NCBI GenBank assembly: GCA_937875035.1
Contig: CALNCF010000431.1
Coordinates: forward strand, 1-5,869
Length of the DNA: 5,869 nucleotides
Direction: 5' to 3'
Origin: an uncultured Sphingobacteriaceae bacterium
Lineage (GTDB): Bacteria > Bacteroidota > Bacteroidia > Sphingobacteriales > Sphingobacteriaceae
Below are positions 1 to 4,936 of the stretch, in pieces; position 1 is the first letter of the stretch, and each line of letters starts with the position of its first letter. A program made the translations under genes and the position numbers. Under the pieces are notes generated by a model. That model was not told where the DNA came from and did no database searches. It saw only the letters and a program-made list of their open reading frames with translations.

Positions 1-96
1 CCTGGCGATCAGGTCGTATTCCGGGCTCAATACATCTACGATTTTGCCTTTTCCTTGATCTCGCCATTGCAGGCCTAATAAAACATCCACTCTCAT
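1..96 (-). CDS. purA: Adenylosuccinate synthetase PurA, N-terminal 32 codons (partial, runs off the left edge)
   Basis: PurA joins IMP and aspartate using GTP to make adenylosuccinate, the first committed step from IMP to AMP, in the cytoplasm. Only the start is present. Reading the minus strand from the ATG at 96-94 gives MRVDVLLGLQW, then RDQGKGKIVDVLSPEYDLIAR to the window edge. This matches the PurA N-terminus (VxVLLGLQWGDEGKGKIVD) almost residue for residue, so the family call is firm despite the short length. The odd point is the signature GDEGKGK, which reads RDQGKGK here (residues 12-18): Gly12 is Arg and Glu14 is Gln. The catalytic Asp13 and the following GKGK are kept. The gene lies 33 bp downstream of the Fur-family gene on the same strand and is probably cotranscribed with it. 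A weak -7-like box (TAATTTTA, minus strand, 114-107) also lies just upstream. There is no clear ribosome binding site beyond GAAAG. Confidence 0.93.
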   Translation of the reverse strand, partial: MRVDVLLGLQWRDQGKGKIVDVLSPEYDLIAR

Positions 97-129
97 CTTT
101 CGATTCTAAAATTATAATTATGTAATGAT

Positions 130-615
130 TTAACTGTTGTTCTTGTTGTCGAAGGATTCGCACTTGCCATCGTTCCTCAGGCGGGTGCAGGTTCCATAAA
201 GGTTCAGGGAGTGATGCGCGATGTCGAATTTGAGCAGGTCGCCCATCATCGACTGGATCTGCTGAATGCGCGGATCACAGAATTCGACTACCTTGCCGCA
301 ATCCATGCAGATAATATGATCGTGCTGCTTGTACCCGTACGATTTCTCGAACTGGGCCATGTTCTTACCGAACTGGTGCTTGGTAACGAGGTCGCAGGCC
401 ATTAAAAGCTCCAGGGTATTGTACACCGTTGCCCGGCTTACCCGGTATTTACGGTTTTTCATGTGGATGTACAGGGATTCCACGTCGAAGTGATCGTTAC
501 GGCTGTAAATCTCTTCGAGAATCGCAAAGCGTTCCGGGGTCTTCCGGAGGCTGTTCTTCTCGAGGTATAATTCGAAAATCTTTTTAACTGATTCGATCGT
601 TTCTTCTTGAGACAT
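130..615 (-). CDS. Fur-family metal-dependent transcriptional repressor (Fur/PerR/Zur type)
   Basis: This 161-residue protein is a dimeric DNA-binding regulator of the ferric uptake family, whose members repress genes for metal uptake or oxidative-stress defence when metal-loaded. The N-terminal winged helix spans about residues 1-85, with a recognition helix at RVSRATVYNTLELL (58-71). The C-terminal dimerisation domain carries HDH (98-100), the zinc ligands CMDC (Cys103, Cys106), and Glu111 in VVEFCD. His42 (DHFD) sits where the regulatory site of the family has a histidine. Glu111 rather than Asp is more Fur-like than PerR-like, but the metal specificity cannot be settled from sequence. The second zinc pair is unusual: Cys143 and Cys152 are eight residues apart instead of the usual CxxC. 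The ATG at 615 is supported by a good AGGAG four bases upstream, the only strong Shine-Dalgarno sequence among the genes here. It lies between rsh and purA on the same strand. Confidence 0.93.
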   Translation of the reverse strand: MSQEETIESVKKIFELYLEKNSLRKTPERFAILEEIYSRNDHFDVESLYIHMKNRKYRVSRATVYNTLELLMACDLVTKHQFGKNMAQFEKSYGYKQHDHIICMDCGKVVEFCDPRIQQIQSMMGDLLKFDIAHHSLNLYGTCTRLRNDGKCESFDNKNNS

Positions 616-639
616 GGTTCTCCTATCCGCTTCTTTTGA

Positions 640-661
640 ACTGTGTCAAAATTAGCTAATT
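640..661 (-). promoter_or_regulatory. Candidate fur(-purA) promoter with an overlapping 12-bp palindrome
   Basis: The 69-bp gap between rsh and the Fur-family gene contains TAATTTTG on the minus strand (654-647), an exact match to the Bacteroidota -7 element TAnnTTTG. No TTG is found about 19 bases upstream; the nearest -33-like triplet is TTA, a one-base mismatch. Transcription would start near 643-640, giving a leader of about 25 bases that includes the AGGAG site. A perfect palindrome, AATTAGCTAATT (650-661), overlaps the -7 box and would be well placed for a repressor, possibly the Fur-family protein itself. The promoter call rests on consensus matching. The operator role is inference, since AT-rich DNA gives short palindromes by chance. 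Confidence 0.5.
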
Positions 662-684
662 ATTTAAGATTCTGTAAATAAGTT

Positions 685-2892
685 TTACACACTGGTGGCG
701 TCAAATCGCGTCACAGAAAGGATCCCGTTCACCCCCTTCAGTCTTTTGATCAGGTTGTCGAGATGATCGGTGTCGTTCACGTACACGGTGATAGAGCCCT
801 CGAAGATCCCGTCGTTGCTGTCGACCGTGATCGAGCGCATATTCACCTTGAAATCGCTGGAGATCACCTTGGTGATATTGTTGATCACGCCCACATCGTC
901 GATTCCCGTGATCCGGATCCCGGTCAGGAAGGCGATCTCTTTCTGGCTCGTCCATTTCGCCTTAACAATGCGGTAGCCAAAGTTCGACATCAGCTTGATG
1001 GCGTTCGGGCAGTTCGTGCGGTGGATCTTGATCCCGTCGCTGACAGTGATAAAGCCGAATACGTCATCGCCCGGGATAGGGTTGCAGCAAGGCGCCAGCT
1101 TGTAGTCGATCTTTTGCAAGTCCTCGCCGATCATCAGCACATCCGAATCCTTGCTCTTGATCTCCTTCATGAAATGATCCAGCGAATGTGTGTCGATCTT
1201 GTCGGGGGCGCGCTGCTCCGGCTTCCGCTCTGCCAGCACGTATTCCTTCAGCTCCTTATTGTCGATCTTGCCGATGGCTACCCGGTAGAACAGGTCTTGC
1301 AGGCTTGGCAACCCGAAATAGAGCATCACCTTACCCAGCGACTGGGTATTGTTTGGTATTTTGAGTGATTTCAGCTTGCGTTCGAGGATCTCTCTCCCGT
1401 CTTCGGCCATCTTGATCTTATGCTCTTTAAAGGATGATTTGATCTTCGATTTCGCCTTCGAGGTGATCACGAAATTCAGCCAGTCTTCCTTCGGACTCTG
1501 TTTGCTGGAGGTGATAACCTCTACCTGGTCGCCGTTCTGCAGCTTGTGGCTCAGGGGTACCAGCTTATGGTTCACCTTGGCGCCGATACAGCGGCTGCCG
1601 AGGTCGGTATGGATCTCGAATGCGAAGTCGAGGGCAGTGGCGCCGGTAGGCAGCTTAATGAGGTCGCCTTTCGGGGTGAAGATGAAAATCTCATCCGAGA
1701 AGAGGTTCATCTTGAAATCGTCGAGGAAGTCGAGCGCGTTCGATTCAGGGCTGCTCAGCATCTCCCGCACTTTCTGGATCCATTGGTCGAGTCCGCTGTC
1801 GGAAGAAGATTCCTTATACTTCCAGTGTGCCGCGAAGCCCTTTTCCGCGATCTCGTTCATCCGCCTGCTGCGGATCTGTACTTCTACCCAGCGGCCCTTA
1901 GGACCCATTACGGTTGTATGCAGGGATTCGTAGCCGTTTCCTTTGGGTGATGAGATCCAGTCGCGAAGCCGGTCAGGGTTAGGGATATACTGGTCGGTCA
2001 CTACCGAGTATGCCTTCCAGGCATCGGCCTTCTCCGTTTCAACCGGGCTGTCGAGGATGATCCGGATGGCGAAGAGGTCATATACCTCTTCAAAGGGTAC
2101 GGCCTTGGTCTTCATCTTCTTCCAGATGGAATGGATGGATTTGGGTCTTCCGAAGATCTCGAAAGCAAGACCTTGCTTGCGCAGGGCTTCGCTTACCGGT
2201 CCTACGAATTCCTTTATGAATTTGGTGCGTTCGGTCTTGGTTTCGTTCAGCTTTTGGGCGATGAACTTATAGGTGGATGACTCGGTATACTTCATGGAGA
2301 GGTCTTCGAGCTCCGATTTGATGGCATAGAGCCCTAAACGGTGGGCCAGGGGAGCATAGAGATAGATCGTTTCCGAAGAGATCTTCAATTGCTTATCCCT
2401 TGGCATGCTGTCGAGGGTACGCATATTATGCAGGCGGTCGGCCAGCTTGATGAGGATTACCCGCACATCGTCGGCCAGGGTAAGCAGCATCTTCCGGAAA
2501 TTCTCTGCCTGTATGGAGCTGGTCTGGTCGAATACCCCGGATATCTTGGTCAGCCCGTCGATGATCTTGGCGACCTTCTTGCCGAACTCGCGTTCAATGT
2601 CATCGAGGGTCATGTCGGTGTCTTCCACCACATCGTGCAGGAGGGCGCAAACGATCGAGGTGGTGCCGAGCCCGATCTCTTCGGCAGCGATCTGCGCAAC
2701 GGCAATAGGGTGATATATATAGGGTTCGCCCGATTTACGGCGCATGTTCTTATGGGCGTCTACCGACATTTCAAAGGCTAAGCGGATGAGCCGTTTATCG
2801 CCTTTCTGCATGGTAGGCTTACATGCTTTTAATAAAGCACGGTATCGTTTCTGAATCTCTTTCTTTTCTTGTTCAATATCTACTTCGATCAT
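685..2892 (-). CDS. rsh: Bifunctional (p)ppGpp synthetase/hydrolase, RelA/SpoT homologue (long RSH)
   Basis: This enzyme makes (p)ppGpp from ATP and GTP/GDP and hydrolyses it, setting the stringent response. With the start used here it is 735 residues, a normal length for a long RSH. The HD hydrolase domain (about 40-190) keeps His61, the HDVVED motif (86-91), and Asp152 in LADRLHN. The synthetase domain (about 245-360) keeps GRPKSIHSIWKKM (248-260), YDLFAIRI, GYESLHTTV (320-328), and VEVQIR (336-341). The TGS domain is about 401-462. A conserved-cysteine region has Cys602-Cys603 with His624 and Cys628, and an ACT domain fills about 655-735. Both catalytic domains look intact, so it is predicted bifunctional. 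I chose the ATG at 2892, giving MIEVDIEQEKKEI, which is how Bacteroidota homologues begin. The frame stays open 18 codons further upstream, but that stretch is AT-rich and reads as promoter region. It heads the rsh-fur-purA gene string and diverges from the DUF4294 gene. Confidence 0.97.
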   Translation of the reverse strand: MIEVDIEQEKKEIQKRYRALLKACKPTMQKGDKRLIRLAFEMSVDAHKNMRRKSGEPYIYHPIAVAQIAAEEIGLGTTSIVCALLHDVVEDTDMTLDDIEREFGKKVAKIIDGLTKISGVFDQTSSIQAENFRKMLLTLADDVRVILIKLADRLHNMRTLDSMPRDKQLKISSETIYLYAPLAHRLGLYAIKSELEDLSMKYTESSTYKFIAQKLNETKTERTKFIKEFVGPVSEALRKQGLAFEIFGRPKSIHSIWKKMKTKAVPFEEVYDLFAIRIILDSPVETEKADAWKAYSVVTDQYIPNPDRLRDWISSPKGNGYESLHTTVMGPKGRWVEVQIRSRRMNEIAEKGFAAHWKYKESSSDSGLDQWIQKVREMLSSPESNALDFLDDFKMNLFSDEIFIFTPKGDLIKLPTGATALDFAFEIHTDLGSRCIGAKVNHKLVPLSHKLQNGDQVEVITSSKQSPKEDWLNFVITSKAKSKIKSSFKEHKIKMAEDGREILERKLKSLKIPNNTQSLGKVMLYFGLPSLQDLFYRVAIGKIDNKELKEYVLAERKPEQRAPDKIDTHSLDHFMKEIKSKDSDVLMIGEDLQKIDYKLAPCCNPIPGDDVFGFITVSDGIKIHRTNCPNAIKLMSNFGYRIVKAKWTSQKEIAFLTGIRITGIDDVGVINNITKVISSDFKVNMRSITVDSNDGIFEGSITVYVNDTDHLDNLIKRLKGVNGILSVTRFDATSV

Positions 2893-2943
2893 GCCTAAAT
2901 TTATAATATTAATCGCGATTTCGGGGTTGAAAAATACTAATTT

Positions 2944-2964
2944 CAAAAATAATCGTTATTTGTG
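2944..2964 (-). promoter_or_regulatory. Candidate rsh promoter -7 box within a Fur-box-sized inverted repeat
   Basis: The 87-bp gap between the divergent rsh and DUF4294 starts has TATTTTTG on the minus strand (2951-2944), an exact TAnnTTTG match that would give rsh a leader of about 45 bases. No TTG -33 triplet is seen at the usual distance. The same bases belong to an inverted repeat: arms CAAAAATAA (2944-2952) and TTATTTGTG (2956-2964) pair at 8 of 9 positions around TCG. The 15-base core AAATAATCGTTATTT resembles the Fur/PerR box class in length and in its ATAAT/TTAT halves, but agrees with the E. coli Fur or B. subtilis PerR 7-1-7 consensus at only about 9 of 14 positions. The promoter is moderately supported and the operator is speculative. 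Confidence 0.38.
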
Positions 2965-2979
2965 TTGTATTTTTACACG

Positions 2980-3561
2980 GTGAAAAAATCCCTTTTCATT
3001 TTACTAACAATCTGTGCGGCATTAAGTTCGGCAGAAGCGCTGGCCCAGGGTAAGAACGACACCCTGCTGGTACAGGGGATCGTGATCGACCAGGATACCG
3101 TTCCCTTCGCGTATCTGCCGGTAGTGAACGTGTACGCCAGCCGGGTGTTCAAGTCCAAACGCGAGCAGGTAAAGTATACCAAGCTTCGCAGGGATGTGCT
3201 GAAAGTATGGCCATACGCCAAGATCGCGGGTGAGAAGTTTAAGGAGCTCGAAAAGGAACTGTCCATGACCGACGACAAACGGGTGCAGAAAGCGCTGGTG
3301 AACAAGACGGAAAAGGAGATCAAGGAACGTTTCGAAAACGAGCTTAAGAACCTTACCATGACGCAGGGCCGTATCCTTATCAAGCTCATCGACCGCCAGA
3401 CAGGTAATACCAGCTATGAAGTATTACAGGATCTCAAAGGAAATATAACCGCCTTTTTCTGGCAATCGCTGGCACGTTTGTTCGGCTCCAATCTTAAATC
3501 TCATTACGATCCGGAAGGCGAAGACCAGGAGATCGAAAAGATCATCCGTTCGATCGAATAG
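2980..3561 (+). CDS. Secreted/periplasmic DUF4294-family protein of unknown function
   Basis: With the GTG at 2980 as start, the protein is 193 residues and begins with a textbook signal peptide: MKK, a hydrophobic stretch SLFILLTICAALSSAEA, and a likely signal peptidase I site after ALA at residue 22. It is therefore probably periplasmic or otherwise exported. GTG and TTG codons at 2962 and 2965 would only add LYFYT-like residues before the signal, so they are less likely. The mature part resembles DUF4294 of Bacteroidota. A KREQVKYTKLRRDVLKVWPYAKIA block (60-83) is followed by a charged, probably helical region (85-126) rich in Lys and Glu. Then come MTQGRILIKLIDRQTGNTSYE (127-147) and FFWQSLARLFGSNLKSHYDPEGED (159-182). 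No catalytic motif is recognisable and I assign no function. It diverges from rsh and lies 61 bp before bshB1 on the same strand. It has no Shine-Dalgarno sequence. Confidence 0.88.
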   Translation: MKKSLFILLTICAALSSAEALAQGKNDTLLVQGIVIDQDTVPFAYLPVVNVYASRVFKSKREQVKYTKLRRDVLKVWPYAKIAGEKFKELEKELSMTDDKRVQKALVNKTEKEIKERFENELKNLTMTQGRILIKLIDRQTGNTSYEVLQDLKGNITAFFWQSLARLFGSNLKSHYDPEGEDQEIEKIIRSIE

Positions 3562-3609
3562 ACCGGGCTACCCTTGCCGCGACCTGCTGGCTGGTCTTGT
3601 CCGAATCCG

Positions 3610-3617
3610 TATATTTG
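3610..3617 (+). promoter_or_regulatory. Candidate -7 promoter element immediately upstream of bshB1
   Basis: TATATTTG is an exact match to the Bacteroidota -7 element TAnnTTTG. It ends only five bases before the bshB1 ATG at 3623, so transcription would begin at or within a couple of bases of the start codon and give a leaderless or nearly leaderless message. The -33 region is weak: CTG at 3587-3589, with a 20-base spacer, is one mismatch from TTG. The 61-bp gap otherwise shows no terminator for the upstream gene, so readthrough from the DUF4294 gene is an alternative source of bshB1 transcript. Confidence 0.42.
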
Positions 3618-3622
3618 TCCCC

Positions 3623-4339
3623 ATGAAACTGGATATTTTAGTATTTGCTGCTCACCCGGACGATGCCGAGCTGGCTTGTTCCGGAACGATCATGAAACAT
3701 ATTGCCATGGGTAAAAAGGTAGGGATCGTTGATCTGACCCGGGGAGAGATGGGCACACGCGGTACCGCCGAAACCCGTAAGGCAGAATCGGAAGCGGCTA
3801 CGGCTATTCTCGGTATCCATGTGCGCGAGAACCTGGAGATGCGGGATTGTTTTTTCGAGAACGATGAGGCGCACCAGCTGAAGATCATCCGAATGATCCG
3901 CAAATACCACCCGGAAATTGTACTGGCGAATGCCATTGAAGACCGTCACCCGGATCACGGGCGCGGGGGCAAGCTGACCGCGGACGCGGCTTTCAAAGCT
4001 GGCCTGGCGAAGATCAGGACCTTCGACGGTGAGCAGGAGCAGGAAGCCTACCGTCCGAAGCAATTATTCCATTACATCCAGGATCGTTATATCCAGCCGG
4101 ATTTCGTGATCGACATTACCGATTTCATGGATCGTAAGCTGGAAGCGATCAAAGCTTTCAAGACCCAGTTCTTCGACCCGGATTCTCAAGAGCCGGTCAC
4201 CTATATTTCCACACCTGATTTTATGGAAACCATTATTGCCCGCGCGCGTGAATTCGGCAAGCCGGTGGGAGGCGTATTCGGCGAGGGATTTACTTCCGAA
4301 AAGCTGTTGGGTGTAAGCAACCTCTTCGAGCTGAGCTAA
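3623..4339 (+). CDS. bshB1: Bacillithiol biosynthesis deacetylase BshB1 (LmbE/PIG-L family)
   Basis: BshB1 removes the acetyl group from GlcNAc-malate to give GlcN-malate, the second step of bacillithiol synthesis. BshC then adds cysteine to complete this low-molecular-weight thiol, which Firmicutes and many Bacteroidota use in place of glutathione. The 238-residue length is right for the family. Zinc and catalytic motifs are intact: AHPDDAE (10-16, with His11, Asp13 and Asp14) near the N-terminus and HPDHGRGG (109-116, with His112 as the third likely zinc ligand). RGEMGTRGTAETR (40-52) is the characteristic loop that follows strand 2. The C-terminal region, AFKTQFFDPDSQEPVTYISTPDF (178-200), is typical of BshB1 rather than of other LmbE deacetylases. 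The ATG at 3623 gives the standard MKLDILVFAAHPDD start, with no Shine-Dalgarno sequence. The partner genes bshA and bshC are not in the window. It is convergent with the methyltransferase gene 29 bp downstream. Confidence 0.95.
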   Translation: MKLDILVFAAHPDDAELACSGTIMKHIAMGKKVGIVDLTRGEMGTRGTAETRKAESEAATAILGIHVRENLEMRDCFFENDEAHQLKIIRMIRKYHPEIVLANAIEDRHPDHGRGGKLTADAAFKAGLAKIRTFDGEQEQEAYRPKQLFHYIQDRYIQPDFVIDITDFMDRKLEAIKAFKTQFFDPDSQEPVTYISTPDFMETIIARAREFGKPVGGVFGEGFTSEKLLGVSNLFELS

Positions 4340-4368
4340 ATGCTAAGTACCAGTGGTAAAGGGTAAGG

Positions 4369-4854
4369 CTAAAACAAGGTCATGACCCCGTTGGAAAAAC
4401 GGTTCTCATGCTCGAGCAGCCATTTCTTGCGCCAGAGTCCTCCGGCATAGCCTACCAGCTTTCCGTTCGATCCGATGATGCGGTGACAGGGTACAATAAT
4501 GGCGATGGGATTTTTACCATTAGCGTTCCCGACGGCCCGGTTGTAGTTCCGGTCGCCGAGTTTAATAGCGAGATCGAGATAGGAACTGGTCTTTCCATAA
4601 GGAACCAGCAGCAGCTCTTCCCAGGTCTTCTGCTGGAACTCGCTGCCTTCGGGCTGAAGCGGAAGATCGAATACCTGCCGTGTACCCGAGAAATATTCTT
4701 TCAGTTGCTGTAAGGCTTATATGAGGCAGGGGCTGAGGGCAGATTCTGCTTCCTCTTCTTCCTCCCTGAATTCTACGGCATAGATCATTCCTTCCGATTC
4801 GGTAATCCGAAGAATCCCAATGGGCGAATGGTAATAAGCGACCGGCATATTCAT
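4369..4854 (-). pseudogene. ogt: O6-methylguanine-DNA methyltransferase (Ogt/MGMT), interrupted by one in-frame TAA
   Basis: The intact protein would remove alkyl groups from O6-alkylguanine by a one-time transfer to its active cysteine. Reading the minus strand from ATG at 4854-4852 to TAG at 4371-4369 gives 161 codons in one unbroken frame, except codon 46, which is TAA (4719-4717). Residues 1-45, from MNMPVAYYHSPIGILRITES to ALSPCLI, form the start of the N-terminal domain. After the stop, ALQQLKEYFSGTRQVFDLPL continues it, followed by the DNA-binding helix-turn-helix around FQQKTWEELLLVPYGKTSSY and RAVGNANGKNPIA, with the arginine finger at Arg106. The active site PCHR has Cys123 and His124, and Glu150 of WLLEHE completes the triad. 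Every downstream motif is conserved. No ATG, GTG or TTG lies in frame soon after the stop, so the active-site half cannot easily be made alone. A single-base change from GAA, AAA or CAA would create this TAA. The alternative is a sequencing error. No promoter was identified. Confidence 0.9.
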
Positions 4855-4879
4855 GAACTGAATGTAATAAAATCCTGGT

Positions 4880-4914
4880 AAAAGATAAAGCCCTACCGCA
4901 GAGGTAAGGCTTTA
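4880..4914 (-). terminator. Intrinsic terminator downstream of the lysine aminotransferase gene
   Basis: On the minus-strand transcript, arms at 4914-4903 and 4897-4886 form a 12-bp stem (UAAAGCCUUACC with GGUAGGGCUUUA) around the five-base loop UCUGC. One position is a U-G wobble. In a plus-strand transcript the same position would be a C-A mismatch, so the hairpin favours the minus direction. It is followed directly by UCUUUU (4885-4880), and no T-run lies on the other side. It begins 22 bases past the aminotransferase stop codon and precedes the ogt start, so it should separate these two genes. Confidence 0.8.
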
Positions 4915-4936
4915 GTACATGTATACTTCAAAAGGA

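Noticed and set aside
110..119. Ten-base palindrome AATTATAATT between fur and purA
   Set aside because: It consists only of A and T in an AT-rich gap and is too likely by chance. The nearby -7-like TAATTTTA has one mismatch and no -33 element.
763..1368. A 201-codon plus-strand open frame opposite rsh
   Set aside because: It is antisense to the TGS-to-ACT part of rsh, with biased composition (Asp/Val/Arg-rich) and no recognisable domain. Other open frames opposite rsh, fur, bshB1 and the aminotransferase gene were dropped for the same reason.
2893..2946. Upstream extension of rsh by 18 codons
   Set aside because: It encodes an AT-rich, nonconserved stretch overlapping the promoter region. 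The inner ATG at 2892 gives the N-terminus expected for Bacteroidota RSH proteins.
4347..4357. Palindrome-like TACCAGTGGTA between the convergent bshB1 and ogt genes as a shared terminator
   Set aside because: It can form at most a four-base stem with a three-base loop and has no adjacent T-run, so it is too weak to call.
4408..4713. A 101-codon plus-strand open frame in the space between bshB1 and the aminotransferase gene
   Set aside because: Its sequence is the antisense of the methyltransferase gene on the minus strand, whose PCHR, RAVG and PYGKT motifs are unmistakable. The plus-strand product resembles nothing.
4717..4719. TAA in ogt as a recoded sense codon or reassigned stop
   Set aside because: rsh, the Fur-family gene, bshB1 and the aminotransferase gene all end with TAA here, so TAA is an ordinary stop. 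No recoding signal was seen.
4855..4936. Promoter for ogt upstream of its ATG
   Set aside because: Only a 7-of-8 match (TATCTTTT) was found, and it is the U-tract of the terminator, with no -33 triplet.
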